NCBI GenBank assembly: GCA_937930845.1
Contig: CALHBJ010000005.1
Coordinates: 54,891-118,890, forward strand
Source of the DNA: an uncultured Rhizobiaceae group bacterium
Lineage (GTDB): Bacteria > Pseudomonadota > Alphaproteobacteria > Rhizobiales > Rhizobiaceae
Direction of reading: 5' to 3'
Length of the DNA stretch: 64,000 nt
Under the pieces are notes generated by a model that did not search any database, was not told the DNA's origin, and saw only the letters and a program-made list of their open reading frames with translations. The translations under genes and the position numbers were made by a program. Of the stretch, positions 38,515-47,800 are shown in pieces (within the stretch, counting starts at the first letter, position 1; each line of letters opens with the position of its first letter).

Positions 38515-38964
38515 ATGGAACTCAAACCACTATTTAGGTTTTACGCCGACGTGGCACCGCCTCAGATCGCCCCTCAAGGCCCCTATGGAGATCGACGATT
38601 CATCGCCATTACCGGCGGCACACTGGAAGGTGATCGCATCAACGGCAAAGTCTTGCCCGGCGGCGCTGACTGTCAACTGATCCGGCCCGATGGGGTGGCG
38701 GAACTGGATGTGAGATGCACATTCGAAACAGACGATGGCGTTATATTCCTCATGAAAGGTTTGGGAATGCGCCACGCCGTTCCTGAGGTGATGGCCCAGC
38801 TGATGCGCGGCGAAGAAGTGGACCCCAACAGCTATTATTTTCGCGAGACCATGATCTTTGAAGCACCCAAAGGGAAATACGATTGGTTGAATCGCCTGCT
38901 GGCGATTGGTACGGGTCAGCGCAAAGCCCGTCAGGTGATCATCGACGCCTTTGAGATTTTGTAA
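38515..38964 (+). CDS. DUF3237 domain protein
   Basis: This is a 149-residue beta-barrel-like protein of the DUF3237 family: GPYGDRRFIAITGGTLEGDRINGKVLPGGADCQLIRPDG followed by AELDVRCTFETDDG and YYFRETMIFEAP when split at the turns. No signal peptide. Family function is unproven; some members sit in aromatic degradation clusters. Here it precedes kynureninase by 45 bp and may be co-transcribed. Confidence 0.83.
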   Translation: MELKPLFRFYADVAPPQIAPQGPYGDRRFIAITGGTLEGDRINGKVLPGGADCQLIRPDGVAELDVRCTFETDDGVIFLMKGLGMRHAVPEVMAQLMRGEEVDPNSYYFRETMIFEAPKGKYDWLNRLLAIGTGQRKARQVIIDAFEIL

Positions 38965-39009
38965 CTTTCTGCGCCTGTTACAGGCCGTCCATCCAAGAGG
39001 AATTCCGTT

Positions 39010-40188
39010 TTGAAGAAAGACCAGTTCACCATTCCAAAAGGGATGATCTATCTCGACGGAAATTCCCTTGGACCATTGCCCAAAGCGGCTGCCGACCGTG
39101 TTGTCGATATGATGCACAATGAATGGGGCAAGCTGCTGATCAAGGGGTGGAATCAGGCGGGATGGATGGCGCAACCGGTCGCAATTGCCGACCGGGTGGG
39201 TGCTTTGATTGGCGCGCCCCCTGGCAGCACTGTGTTGGGCGATACCCTGTCGATCAAAGTCTATCAGGCGCTGGCGGCTGCGTTGAATTTGAATCCGGCC
39301 CGCAAGGTTATTCTGTCAGACAAAGGCAATTTCCCCACCGATCTCTACATGGCAAACGGCCTGTTGCACTCGATCGACAGGGGCCATGAATTACGCCTTG
39401 TTGAACCCGCCGATGTGAGCGAGGCGATCAACGAAGACGTGGCGGTGTTAATGCTCACCCAGGTCGACTATCGTACAGGCCGCATGCACGACATGAACGC
39501 GCTGACCAAAAAGGCCCAGGATGCCGGTGCAGTTGTGATTTGGGATCTGGCCCATTCAGCCGGAGCCGTGCCCGTGGATATGGCAGGTTCAGGGGCGGAA
39601 TTTGCCATTGGTTGTACTTATAAATATCTCAATGGCGGCCCCGGCGCACCGGCATTCATCTATGTCCGTCCGGATATTGCAGAACAGATCCAGCCCGCGC
39701 TGTCCGGCTGGCTTGGCCATGATGCCCCGTTTGAGTTTGATTTGGATTACCGCCCCGGCGCAGGAATTGAACGGATGCGCGTGGGCACGCCCCCGGTTAT
39801 TCAATTGGCGGCGCTCGATACCGCACTGGATATTTGGGATGGCGTTGCCATGGCAGATGTTCGCGCGCGGTCCATTGAATTGTCCGAACTCTTCATTGCG
39901 GAAGTGGAAAAGCGCTGTCCTCAACTTTCCCTTGCCAGCCCCCGCGATGCACAAGCCCGTGGCTCCCAGGTATCGTTTGGTTTCGACGATGGTTATGCGG
40001 TCATTCAGGCTTTGATCGCCCGCGACGTGGTCGGCGATTTTCGCGCACCCAACATTATGCGTTTTGGCTTCACGCCGCTTTATATCGATGTCGATGATGT
40101 CTTGCGCGCTGTTGAGATTTTGGAAGACATCATGACAAACCGGACCTGGGACACCCCCGCGTTCAAACAGAAAGCAGCCGTAACCTAG
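39010..40188 (+). CDS. kynU: Kynureninase
   Basis: This 392-residue PLP enzyme cleaves kynurenine to anthranilate and alanine. Motifs are IYLDGNSLGPLP, GDTLSIKVYQALAAAL, VIWDLAHSAGAVPVD and the PLP lysine K205 in CTYKYLNGGPGAPAF. The start is a TTG preceded by AAGAGGAA. Tryptophan dioxygenase and formamidase genes are not in the window. A transaminase gene follows 27 bp downstream. Confidence 0.93.
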   Translation: MKKDQFTIPKGMIYLDGNSLGPLPKAAADRVVDMMHNEWGKLLIKGWNQAGWMAQPVAIADRVGALIGAPPGSTVLGDTLSIKVYQALAAALNLNPARKVILSDKGNFPTDLYMANGLLHSIDRGHELRLVEPADVSEAINEDVAVLMLTQVDYRTGRMHDMNALTKKAQDAGAVVIWDLAHSAGAVPVDMAGSGAEFAIGCTYKYLNGGPGAPAFIYVRPDIAEQIQPALSGWLGHDAPFEFDLDYRPGAGIERMRVGTPPVIQLAALDTALDIWDGVAMADVRARSIELSELFIAEVEKRCPQLSLASPRDAQARGSQVSFGFDDGYAVIQALIARDVVGDFRAPNIMRFGFTPLYIDVDDVLRAVEILEDIMTNRTWDTPAFKQKAAVT

Positions 40189-40215
40189 CGTTAATTGGAA
40201 CTGGAATCGTCGCCC

Positions 40216-41397
40216 ATGTTTGAAAACCTTGAGACCCCAGTCGCGGACCCAATCCTGCAATTGGCAGCCGATTATCAAAAGGATCCACGCCCCCACAAGA
40301 TTGATGTGGGCATCGGCGTTTTTAAAGACGCAAGCGGCGCAACACCCATCCTCGATTCCGTGAAAGTGGCGGAACAACGCCTGTTCAGTGAACAGGCCAC
40401 CAAATCCTATGTGGGCCTGCTGGGGGACATTGAATTCAACGCCCAGATGAGCCGCGTGATATTGGATACAGACCATATTCCAGATCGGGCAGCAGGCATT
40501 CAAACACCGGGTGGCAATGGGGCATTGCGCATCTGCTTTGACCTCATCAACAAAGCACGACCCGGCACCAAAGTGTGGGTGCCGGACCCCACATGGCCAA
40601 ACCACATTCCAACCCTGCAACAGGCCGGCCTGGAACCGGCCATCTATCCCTATTTCGACCGCGCCACGGGCGAAGTGGCGTTCGACAAAATGTTGGACAC
40701 GCTCAAACAACTTAACGCCCAGGACGTGGTTTTGTTCCATGGCTGTTGTCACAATCCCACCGGCGCATCGCTGACGCCGCCGCAATGGGACGAAATCGTC
40801 AAAATCACCGCCCGGCGTGGCTTCCTGCCCATGGTGGATTTTGCCTATCAGGGTTTTGGTGACGGGCTGAGCGAAGATGCCTATGGCATAAAAGCGCTCT
40901 ATCAGGCCGTGCCGGAAATGCTGATCGCCGCCTCCTGCTCCAAGAATTTCGCAATCTACCGTGAATGCACCGGCATCGCCCTGGCCATTGCTGCCAACGC
41001 GCAACAAACCCAAAAAAGCATTGGCACCATGACCGGCTTTGCCCGTGCCGGATATTCCATGCCGCCAGATCATGGTTCGGCAATTGTACGAACCATTTTG
41101 TGCGACCCCGCCCTCAAGCAGCAATGGAAGGGTGAAGTGGATGGGATGCGGCTTAGAATATCATCCCTGCGCACCCAATTGTCCGATACTTTTCGTGCCA
41201 GCCTGGGTAATGACAGGTTCGATGCCCTGCGCCACCACAAAGGCATGTTCTCCGTGCTGGACATCACCCCTGAACAGGCCCAGCGTCTGCGCGACGAGCA
41301 CGCCGTCTACATGCTGGGGAGCGGGCGTATTAACATCGCCGGATTGCGCGATGACAATATCAATGCGTTTGTGTCAGCCATAAAATCGGTTTTGTGA
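40216..41397 (+). CDS. Aspartate/aromatic aminotransferase (class I)
   Basis: This is a 393-residue fold-type I PLP enzyme of the AspC/TyrB subgroup. Features are the MFENLETPVADPILQL opening, IDVGIGVFKDASG, WVPDPTWPNH, CCHNPTGASL, PMVDFAYQGFGDGL, the PLP-lysine motif SCSKNFAIYREC and NIAGLRDDNI near the C-terminus. It transfers amino groups between dicarboxylic or aromatic amino acids and 2-oxo acids. Position after kynU suggests a role with kynurenine or tryptophan metabolites, which is inference. Confidence 0.88.
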   Translation: MFENLETPVADPILQLAADYQKDPRPHKIDVGIGVFKDASGATPILDSVKVAEQRLFSEQATKSYVGLLGDIEFNAQMSRVILDTDHIPDRAAGIQTPGGNGALRICFDLINKARPGTKVWVPDPTWPNHIPTLQQAGLEPAIYPYFDRATGEVAFDKMLDTLKQLNAQDVVLFHGCCHNPTGASLTPPQWDEIVKITARRGFLPMVDFAYQGFGDGLSEDAYGIKALYQAVPEMLIAASCSKNFAIYRECTGIALAIAANAQQTQKSIGTMTGFARAGYSMPPDHGSAIVRTILCDPALKQQWKGEVDGMRLRISSLRTQLSDTFRASLGNDRFDALRHHKGMFSVLDITPEQAQRLRDEHAVYMLGSGRINIAGLRDDNINAFVSAIKSVL

Positions 41398-41417
41398 AGA
41401 CACAGATCACCTGCAAT

Positions 41418-41981
41418 TCACCTGGCGGCGGCCTGGAGCAAATCGATTGCCGCAAGCTTGGCTTCCCCGGCCGGATTGTCTGCCAGTCCAAGATGACTGG
41501 TCACAATCGCCCCCTCCTTCAGCAACAGCAGCCGCCGCGCAATTTGTCCCGGGTCTGAAATTCCTGCCTTTTCGGCAAGTCCGGTAATGTGTCTCTCCAG
41601 CAGGCGCTTGTGATCAGCACATTGCATATGAATGGGATGGCTGGCGTCCTGATATTCTGATGAGGCCTTGACGAACATGCAGCCCTTATAGCCAGGTTCC
41701 TTGAACCATTCATCAAGGGCATCAAACATGGCGACCAGTTGATCTTTGGGCGTGTCGGCCAGCTCTTCCATGCGGCGACAAAGCCAGTTTCGAAACTTCT
41801 CGTCGCGCAACCGCAACGCGGCAAGTATCAACTCCTCCTTGGTGCGAAAGTGCTTATACATTGAGGTTTTGGAAATGCCGGTTTGTTTAACCAGCGTATC
41901 CATGCCCGTGGCGTGAAACCCGTTTTGGTAAAACACTGTCAGCGCCTTTTGAACCAGTTCATCCCGTTTCGTAGGCCGCAT
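41418..41981 (-). CDS. TetR-family transcriptional regulator
   Basis: This is a 187-residue regulator. The N-terminal helix-turn-helix is RDELVQKALTVFYQNGFHATGMDTLV and GISKTSMYKHFRTKEELI, followed by an all-helical ligand domain. ATG at 41981 is chosen because AAAGGA precedes it; the longer frame to 42059 is read-through. It is divergent from the DUF1348 gene and likely regulates it through the ACCGATCTGTA repeats in the gap. Confidence 0.87.
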   Translation of the reverse strand: MRPTKRDELVQKALTVFYQNGFHATGMDTLVKQTGISKTSMYKHFRTKEELILAALRLRDEKFRNWLCRRMEELADTPKDQLVAMFDALDEWFKEPGYKGCMFVKASSEYQDASHPIHMQCADHKRLLERHITGLAEKAGISDPGQIARRLLLLKEGAIVTSHLGLADNPAGEAKLAAIDLLQAAAR

Positions 41982-41999
41982 ATTTATATCCTTTACGTA

Positions 42000-42010
42000 A
42001 CCGATCTGTA
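42000..42010 (+). promoter_or_regulatory. Candidate TetR operator, copy 1
   Basis: ACCGATCTGTA occurs here 19 bp from the TetR start codon, and once more at 42163. The core GATC with flanking complementary bases makes it an imperfect palindrome, typical of TetR-family sites. Confidence 0.45.
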
Positions 42011-42162
42011 CATAATATGAATGCTGAAATTCCGCAAGGTAATATGAATTAGCAGTCACAGGGGTTCATAAACGGAGAATCAAACCGAAAAACTCAATTT
42101 TGCCGATGCCAAACAGCTTGACACAACACAATATTGGGTACATTTATTCAAATTCAAACTGT

Positions 42163-42173
42163 ACCGATCTGTA
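42163..42173 (+). promoter_or_regulatory. Candidate TetR operator, copy 2
   Basis: This is the second identical ACCGATCTGTA, extended to TACCGATCTGTA, whose outer bases TAC-GATC-GTA are palindromic. It lies about 59 bp upstream of the DUF1348 ATG, where a repressor could block that promoter. Confidence 0.45.
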
Positions 42174-42231
42174 ATCTTTTACAATCAATCACACCCCGTG
42201 TGTCCACCAAATCATCGCAAGGAAAAGCCAG

Positions 42232-42696
42232 ATGTCCCGACCTCCACTTCCCCCGTTTACCGAAGAAACGGCCATCCAAAAGGTGCGCGCGGCAGAAGAT
42301 GGCTGGAACGGGCGTGATCCGGCAAAAGTTGCCTTGGCCTACACGCCAGACAGTGTTTGGCGAAACCGATCCCAATTCATCAAAGGGCGCAGCGCAATCG
42401 AGGCATTTCTCGACAATAAATGGCAGCGCGAAAACGAATACCGTCTCATCAAGGAACTGTGGGCATTTACCGGCAATCGCATTGCCGTTCGCTTCGCTTA
42501 TGAATGGCATGACGGCAATGGGCAATGGTTCCGCTCCTATGGCAACGAGAACTGGGAATTCGATGCCGATGGACTGATGCAACGCCGCATCGCCAGCATT
42601 AACGACCTTGCGATTGATGAATCCGAACGAAAATTCCACTGGCCCCAAGGCCGCCGCCCAGACGATCATCCAGGCCTCTCACAGCTCGACCTGTGA
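42232..42696 (+). CDS. DUF1348 NTF2-like protein
   Basis: This is a 154-residue cytoplasmic protein of the SnoaL/NTF2-like superfamily: [63 protein letters not shown] and the tail [20 protein letters not shown]1348 members are small cone-shaped barrels sometimes implicated in detoxification; the reaction is unknown. Control by the divergent TetR gene suggests induction by a small molecule. Confidence 0.85.
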   Translation: MSRPPLPPFTEETAIQKVRAAEDGWNGRDPAKVALAYTPDSVWRNRSQFIKGRSAIEAFLDNKWQRENEYRLIKELWAFTGNRIAVRFAYEWHDGNGQWFRSYGNENWEFDADGLMQRRIASINDLAIDESERKFHWPQGRRPDDHPGLSQLDL

Positions 42697-42782
42697 CGCT
42701 AATCAGCCTTATTGAAATGGGATGCTGTCACCCGAAAACTTCGAACGACAGAAAAATTGACGATCCAGCGTGCCCAAGAAAT

Positions 42783-42815
42783 TCGGGGCTATTCAGGTCG
42801 CAGACGAGGCCCCGA
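42783..42815 (-). terminator. Possible terminator after the ABC importer operon
   Basis: A 7-bp stem TCGGGGC / GCCCCGA surrounds a 19-base loop, about 43 bp after the ATPase stop on the minus strand. It is followed by only a short T-rich stretch, so the call is weak. Confidence 0.3.
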
Positions 42816-42857
42816 TCGGGTCCAGGTGCCAGCTTCAGAAAACTTTGATACTCTGCT

Positions 42858-43913
42858 TCAATTGATGCGTCCGCTTGTGCCAAAGAAGTGAAGGTGTGCG
42901 GGATTAAAATGCAGGTTCACAATTTCACCTTTTATACTCTTGCCGATGTCTGGTGTTCGCACCGTTAAGCGACCGAGCGCAGCGCAGTCTATGTATAAAA
43001 ATGTATCTGACCCAAGATATTCTACGACCTCCACAATGCCCGAACAATGCGCGCCCTTTTTTGCACCCAACGTGATGTGCTCAGGCCGTATGCCCAGATG
43101 GGTAACTTCCATTTCGCTGCCACTCAGCCCATGTTTGCCGGATCCGTGATCTTCGAGACGAAACATTCCCTTCTCTGCACTGCAGGGCAGAATGTTCATC
43201 TTCGGGCTGCCGATGAACTGCGCGACGAAGAGATTATCAGGATATTCGTAGAGTTCGCGCGGTGTGCCGACCTGCATGATCAGGCCGTCCTTCAGCACGA
43301 CGATCTTATCCGCGAGAGTCATCGCCTCCACCTGATCGTGGGTGACATATATCATCGTAGTTTTCAGTCGGTCGTGCAGTTTAGCGATCTCGAACCGCAT
43401 CTGCACACGCAGGGCTGCATCAAGGTTGGATAGCGGCTCGTCGAACAAAAATCCTTTCGGCTCACGCACAATGGCGCGGCCAATGGCAACACGTTGGCGC
43501 TGACCACCGGATAGAGCCTTGGGACGACGGTCGATATAGTCGTTCAATTCCAAAATATCGGCGGCGTGGGCGACCTTGCGATCAATTTCAGCTTTGGTTT
43601 CACCTGCAGTCTTCAAGCCGAAACCAACATTTTCACGCACGCTCATATGCGGGTAAAGTGCGTATGATTGAAAGACCATCGAAAGTTCACGTTCAGATGG
43701 AACTTTGTCCGTAACGTCATGGCCGTCGAGCAAAATTTGACCGCGACTTGTGTCTTCCAGACCGGCGATCATGCGCAGGAGCGTAGATTTTCCGCAACCT
43801 GAGGGGCCAACGAAAATAACAAACTCTCCATCGTCAATCTCAAGATCGATCCCTTTAATGACTTGAACATCGCCGAACCATTTTTCGACTGCTTGAAGCT
43901 GAACTGACCCCAT
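42858..43913 (-). CDS. ABC transporter ATP-binding protein, MalK/UgpC type
   Basis: This is a 351-residue ATPase. Walker A is [18 protein letters not shown], the signature [19 protein letters not shown] and Walker [12 protein letters not shown]; the switch His is in VTHDQVEAM. The C-terminal TOBE-type regulatory domain ([24 protein letters not shown]) marks the carbohydrate uptake class. The ATG at 43913 is 10 bp after the hydrolase stop; a longer frame overlaps the hydrolase. It energises the two permeases encoded upstream. Confidence 0.92.
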   Translation of the reverse strand: MGSVQLQAVEKWFGDVQVIKGIDLEIDDGEFVIFVGPSGCGKSTLLRMIAGLEDTSRGQILLDGHDVTDKVPSERELSMVFQSYALYPHMSVRENVGFGLKTAGETKAEIDRKVAHAADILELNDYIDRRPKALSGGQRQRVAIGRAIVREPKGFLFDEPLSNLDAALRVQMRFEIAKLHDRLKTTMIYVTHDQVEAMTLADKIVVLKDGLIMQVGTPRELYEYPDNLFVAQFIGSPKMNILPCSAEKGMFRLEDHGSGKHGLSGSEMEVTHLGIRPEHITLGAKKGAHCSGIVEVVEYLGSDTFLYIDCAALGRLTVRTPDIGKSIKGEIVNLHFNPAHLHFFGTSGRIN

Positions 43914-43923
43914 AGTTTGCTCC

Positions 43924-45219
43924 TTACGCCGCCCGGGCGGTTCGTTTCGGTGATGCCCAGGCCAACCACATCGCGGCAGTCCATGAAAAATCTGTGCCAA
44001 TGCAGCCCGAACCTGTCACGGGATCAAAGCATTCGTAAAAACCGGATTTTCCAATAACAGCCGCCAAATCAGCGCGAATACGGTCGGCGATGATTTGTTC
44101 GCCCTGCTCAGCAAGTCCCTTGGAAATTATATGGTTCATCTGCGGCCAGAGCGGTCCACACCAATAGCGTTGCGCCTCAAACATCGGGTGGTGAGGATCC
44201 CAACTTGGTAACATGAACTGAACGGCGTCCCCGATGCGCTGGATGTTTTCCAGCGTTCCCATGCGCTGCTCGTCGCTTCCAGCATCGGCGTAAAAACACA
44301 GGGCACTGGCGCTGGAAAAGCCATTCGAGAATTTTCCACTACGAACATCGCGAGCGCAAAAGGCTTTAAGCTCCGGATTCCAGAGTGTTTCAACACCCGC
44401 CACTCCTGTCTCGATCCAACCTTGTATCTCAGCTACGCAATCGTTGCGGCCAAGCCGTTCTGCGAGCATGAGCAGGTCACGGTCAGCGCGCAGGAGAATG
44501 AAGTGCAGGCCGGGATCGAACATGACGAATGGGCCATCGCGTGTCAGCACCTTTTGATCCCAATCGTGGTCGCGTCCAAACTTTATAATCGTCACGTATT
44601 TATCGTATTGCTCTTTGCTCGGTCGCTGGGAGGCCGCGCTGTGAACCGTGTCCTTGCGCTCATAGGGCTCAATGTCAGGGTCAATCTCCATCGAAGAAAG
44701 TCCGATTTCCCAGTCAGGGCAATTGTCGCGGCCTGTTTCCCAAGGGTGAATTGTGGCGATGGTTTGCGTGCCTTTCGGTGTCCGACATTCATGGAACCAG
44801 CGGTGCCAATTCATCACTGCGTCAAACATCGCGCTGGCGCGTTTGTTACTCCCGCCCTGGGCCAGCAATTCCAAGATGATCGATGCCAGAACCGGCGGTT
44901 GGGAAATGCCTCCAGATGGCATTTTACCACCGCCGTTTGATGCATCCGGCGTGCGCCAGACGGAGGGGCCGGGAAAATAATCTGGGTCGTTTTGACGAAA
45001 CAAAATATGCGGGATCATACCGTTTGCCCATTGGCCTTCGAGCAGTAATTCAAGCTCTCGCCAGGCACGATCCATGTCGAAAGTCGCAAAGCCAAGCGCG
45101 ACAAATGCAGAATCCCAATTCCATTGATAGGGATAAAGCCGCGCAGTGGGGATGGTGAATCCACCGCGATCGTTCTTACTCAAAATATCCACGGCTTGTT
45201 GGTCGAGATCATGTGACAT
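43924..45219 (-). CDS. GH63-like glycosidase, probable glucosyl-/mannosylglycerate hydrolase
   Basis: This is a 431-residue (alpha/alpha)6-barrel glycosidase with no signal peptide. It resembles the bacterial GH63 mannosylglycerate/glucosylglycerate hydrolases: [59 protein letters not shown] and [30 protein letters not shown] C-terminus (split here for length). It would cleave an imported glycosylglycerate inside the cell. It lies between the second permease and the ATPase gene in the LacI-controlled operon. Trehalase-like activity is the main alternative. Confidence 0.75.
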   Translation of the reverse strand: MSHDLDQQAVDILSKNDRGGFTIPTARLYPYQWNWDSAFVALGFATFDMDRAWRELELLLEGQWANGMIPHILFRQNDPDYFPGPSVWRTPDASNGGGKMPSGGISQPPVLASIILELLAQGGSNKRASAMFDAVMNWHRWFHECRTPKGTQTIATIHPWETGRDNCPDWEIGLSSMEIDPDIEPYERKDTVHSAASQRPSKEQYDKYVTIIKFGRDHDWDQKVLTRDGPFVMFDPGLHFILLRADRDLLMLAERLGRNDCVAEIQGWIETGVAGVETLWNPELKAFCARDVRSGKFSNGFSSASALCFYADAGSDEQRMGTLENIQRIGDAVQFMLPSWDPHHPMFEAQRYWCGPLWPQMNHIISKGLAEQGEQIIADRIRADLAAVIGKSGFYECFDPVTGSGCIGTDFSWTAAMWLAWASPKRTARAA

Positions 45220-45222
45220 GGA

Positions 45223-46455
45223 TCAGCCTTTTACAGAACCGGCAGTCAGGCCGGAGACGAGGAAACGTTCAAACCACAGAAACAGTGCCAACACAGGAAC
45301 CGTGGCGATCACTGCTCCGGCCATAAGGTGCTGGCGCGGCACTTCGGAGGAGTTCAAAGAGACGACACCACGCGAGAGCGTGAAGATGTCGAGATCGTCG
45401 AGGAACATGAAGGCGAACAGAAATTCGTTCCAGGCGATCATGAAGACGTAGAGGGCAACCGATGCCAATGCAGGTAGCGAAAGCGGCATGGTGATTTTCG
45501 CAATAACACCCATCCGCGAAAGCCCGTCCATAAGGCCCGCCTCCTCCAGTTCCGATGGCAAGCCGCGGAAATAGCCCTGCAACATATAAAGCGCGACCGG
45601 AATGGTCGTGGCAGGATAGACAATCAAAAGGCCGTACAAAGTGTTGCGCAAGCCCAATTGGCTGAACACGGCATAAAGCGGAATCACAAGAACAATCGCC
45701 GGCACCATGTATATGAGCAGGATCGAACGCGACAGAAACGCTTGTCCCGGAAAGCGCAATCGCGCCACCGCATAAGCGCCCGGCACAGCAAAGAAGAGCG
45801 TGATGAAAACAGTGGCGACCGAAACGATGGCCGAGTTCAGCAGGAATGAGCCAAAATTATATTGCGTGAACAGCTCAACGTAAGATCGGAACAGGCTTTC
45901 AACGCCCTGTGTCAGATCAATCGAGAAGTCGAGCGGATTGGCGAGCAGGCTTTGCTGGCTCTTCAGACTGGTCATCACCATAACGTAGAACGGCAGAGCG
46001 ACCACCACAGTGAACAGGACAAAAGCCAGTCCTTTCATCACACGAATGAGCAGAATTTCCATGCGATAGCGCTTTGCTGATCCACTAGTGTAGCCATCAA
46101 GGCAAAGGCCACAAGACCAACCAACCAGACCGGCCCAGACCAACAGGGCGAAGACTTGATAGACGGTATTTTCTCCCAGAGCGGTTCCGAACGGCGACAG
46201 ACCTGTGAGCACCAGCAAAGCGATGACGAGCAGAACGGTAAGGCTGGCATACAAAGTGTTTTTGGCACTGATGCGCTGCGCAAGCGGCAGTGCGAACCAT
46301 CCGGCCACCGCCCCAACCAGCGTTGCTATGGCAACCGGTGGTGAGACGATCAGGCCGGATACCAGCATCAGCAAAACCCCAATGACAATCATCCAAAGGG
46401 CACCCCAGATGGCCCCCAAGACAATTGCGCTTATATCTACCCACCTGAACTTCAT
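45223..46455 (-). CDS. ABC sugar permease, MalG type, with extra N-terminal membrane region
   Basis: This is a 410-residue permease. The conserved EAA loop EEAGLMDGLSRMGVIAKITMP is near residue 315, and canonical MalG segments run from about residue 130 to the end (LPFYVMVMTSLK onward). Residues 1-120 form four additional predicted membrane helices not found in ordinary ~280-residue MalG proteins. It starts overlapping the first permease stop (TGATG) and is followed 3 bp later by the glycosidase. Confidence 0.88.
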   Translation of the reverse strand: MKFRWVDISAIVLGAIWGALWMIVIGVLLMLVSGLIVSPPVAIATLVGAVAGWFALPLAQRISAKNTLYASLTVLLVIALLVLTGLSPFGTALGENTVYQVFALLVWAGLVGWSCGLCLDGYTSGSAKRYRMEILLIRVMKGLAFVLFTVVVALPFYVMVMTSLKSQQSLLANPLDFSIDLTQGVESLFRSYVELFTQYNFGSFLLNSAIVSVATVFITLFFAVPGAYAVARLRFPGQAFLSRSILLIYMVPAIVLVIPLYAVFSQLGLRNTLYGLLIVYPATTIPVALYMLQGYFRGLPSELEEAGLMDGLSRMGVIAKITMPLSLPALASVALYVFMIAWNEFLFAFMFLDDLDIFTLSRGVVSLNSSEVPRQHLMAGAVIATVPVLALFLWFERFLVSGLTAGSVKG

Positions 46456-47747
46456 CAGCCATCATCCTGGGGTGAAAATTTGAAGAAGATCAGCGCAAAG
46501 ATTAGCAGCACAAAGAACACGACCACCGCTACCGCAGCACCCGCGCCCAGATTGGAGACGGCGAAGGCTTGTTCGTAGACATCAACCGTCAAAGTGCGTG
46601 TTCCGGCGGCTCCGCCAGTCAACAGAAAAATGTCGTCGAACTTGTTGAACGTCCAGATGAAGCGCAGCAAAAACAAAACCGACAGGATTCCCAGAAGTTG
46701 CGGCAGGGACAGATACCAGAATTGTTGCAAAGGCGTCGCCCCGTCCATCTCGGCCGCTTCATACATGTCGGTGGAGATGGATTGCATACGCGCCAATATG
46801 AACAGGAACGACAGCGGAAAATAGCGCCACGCCTCAAAGGCGATAACGGTTGTCAGCGCCATGGGAAAATCGAAGGTCAAACCGAACAGCGTGACCGGTA
46901 CGGCGCGCTGGCCGAGAAAGTTGATCGGCCCATCGGTCGCCCCCATTTGCATCAGCATGGCGTTGAACGTGCCCCCGGGGCCGGCATCCAGAAGCAAGAC
47001 CCATGCGAAGGCGACAGCAATAACAGGCGCGACATAGGGGAACAGAAACAGCCCGCGCAGCAGGTTACGACCCTTGAAGGCTGTGTTGAGAATTTGAGCA
47101 GCAAACAGGCCAAGTACCAACGCACCCAGCGTTCCGAAGATCGTGTAGTAGAGCGAGACCTTCAATACCGTCCAGAATTCATCCGACGAAAAGACCTTGC
47201 GGAAATTGTCCAGCGTGAATTCGCCCGACGTTAACACATTGCGCGCCGAGCCAGTGAAGGTGGCTTTAACATCGCGGGGCCGCTCGCCTGAATCGAGATA
47301 GGCCTGATGAACCATCGTTGGAAATTCAAGATTGAAGCGCTGTCCGGCATCCATCGTTCCAAAGTCACAAAAAAGCGCGCGGCCTTCCAGCGAACAGCGC
47401 TCATCATTAAGGGTAACGTCGAGACCGGGCGGGAGCAGATCCCGCATCGTGACGGCTTTAATCGGGTCTTTTTGTGACGAGTTGCGCACGCGATAGCGCA
47501 GAATGACTTCATCGCCAGCCGCTTTCGGGCGCGGGCGTAGCTGCTCGTTGGCGAGCATAGTCGCTGGGCGCAGATCACCCAATTGCACAGGTTTGAAACT
47601 GATCCAGAAATTCGCCAGCAGCGGTATCAAAACAATCCCGAACACAACCATAAATGTTGGCAACAAAAGACTGTAAGCCAAACGCTGTTCACGCTTTGCC
47701 AAAGCGCCCGTGTGAGTGGGCGGCAGGGGATGGTTGGTTGCTGTCAT
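46455..47747 (-). CDS. ABC sugar permease, MalF type, with periplasmic Ig-like insertion
   Basis: This is a 430-residue permease. TM1 is at about residues 25-48. Residues about 75-170 form a soluble insertion resembling DUF11/Ig-like domains (RYRVRNSSQKDPIKAVTMRDLLPPGLDV) with two Cys at 118 and 127 that may be disulphide-bonded. The canonical permease core follows, including the EAA-like MYEAAEMDGATPLQQFWYLSLP. The insertion lies where MalF has its periplasmic P2 loop. The ATG at 47747 is preferred over the frame opening at 47780, which is in the spacer hairpin. Confidence 0.87.
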   Translation of the reverse strand: MTATNHPLPPTHTGALAKREQRLAYSLLLPTFMVVFGIVLIPLLANFWISFKPVQLGDLRPATMLANEQLRPRPKAAGDEVILRYRVRNSSQKDPIKAVTMRDLLPPGLDVTLNDERCSLEGRALFCDFGTMDAGQRFNLEFPTMVHQAYLDSGERPRDVKATFTGSARNVLTSGEFTLDNFRKVFSSDEFWTVLKVSLYYTIFGTLGALVLGLFAAQILNTAFKGRNLLRGLFLFPYVAPVIAVAFAWVLLLDAGPGGTFNAMLMQMGATDGPINFLGQRAVPVTLFGLTFDFPMALTTVIAFEAWRYFPLSFLFILARMQSISTDMYEAAEMDGATPLQQFWYLSLPQLLGILSVLFLLRFIWTFNKFDDIFLLTGGAAGTRTLTVDVYEQAFAVSNLGAGAAVAVVVFFVLLIFALIFFKFSPQDDG

Positions 47748-47757
47748 GGCAATGTGT

Positions 47758-47783
47758 CGGATGGCCCTAAAGCGGGCCATCCG
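47758..47783. repeat. Perfect hairpin between binding-protein and permease genes
   Basis: A 10-bp perfect stem CGGATGGCCC / GGGCCATCCG has a 6-base loop TAAAGC. It lacks a T-run, so it is not a plain terminator. In this position (after the binding protein, before permeases) such hairpins usually stabilise the upstream mRNA and give more binding protein than permease, as REP sequences do in malE-malF. Confidence 0.65.
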
Positions 47784-47800
47784 TCTGCCTCACTGAAAAA

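Noticed and set aside
39589..41124. 511-codon open frame on the minus strand opposite kynU and the aminotransferase
   Set aside because: Both overlapped genes are clear enzymes; the antisense translation has no motif or ribosome binding site.
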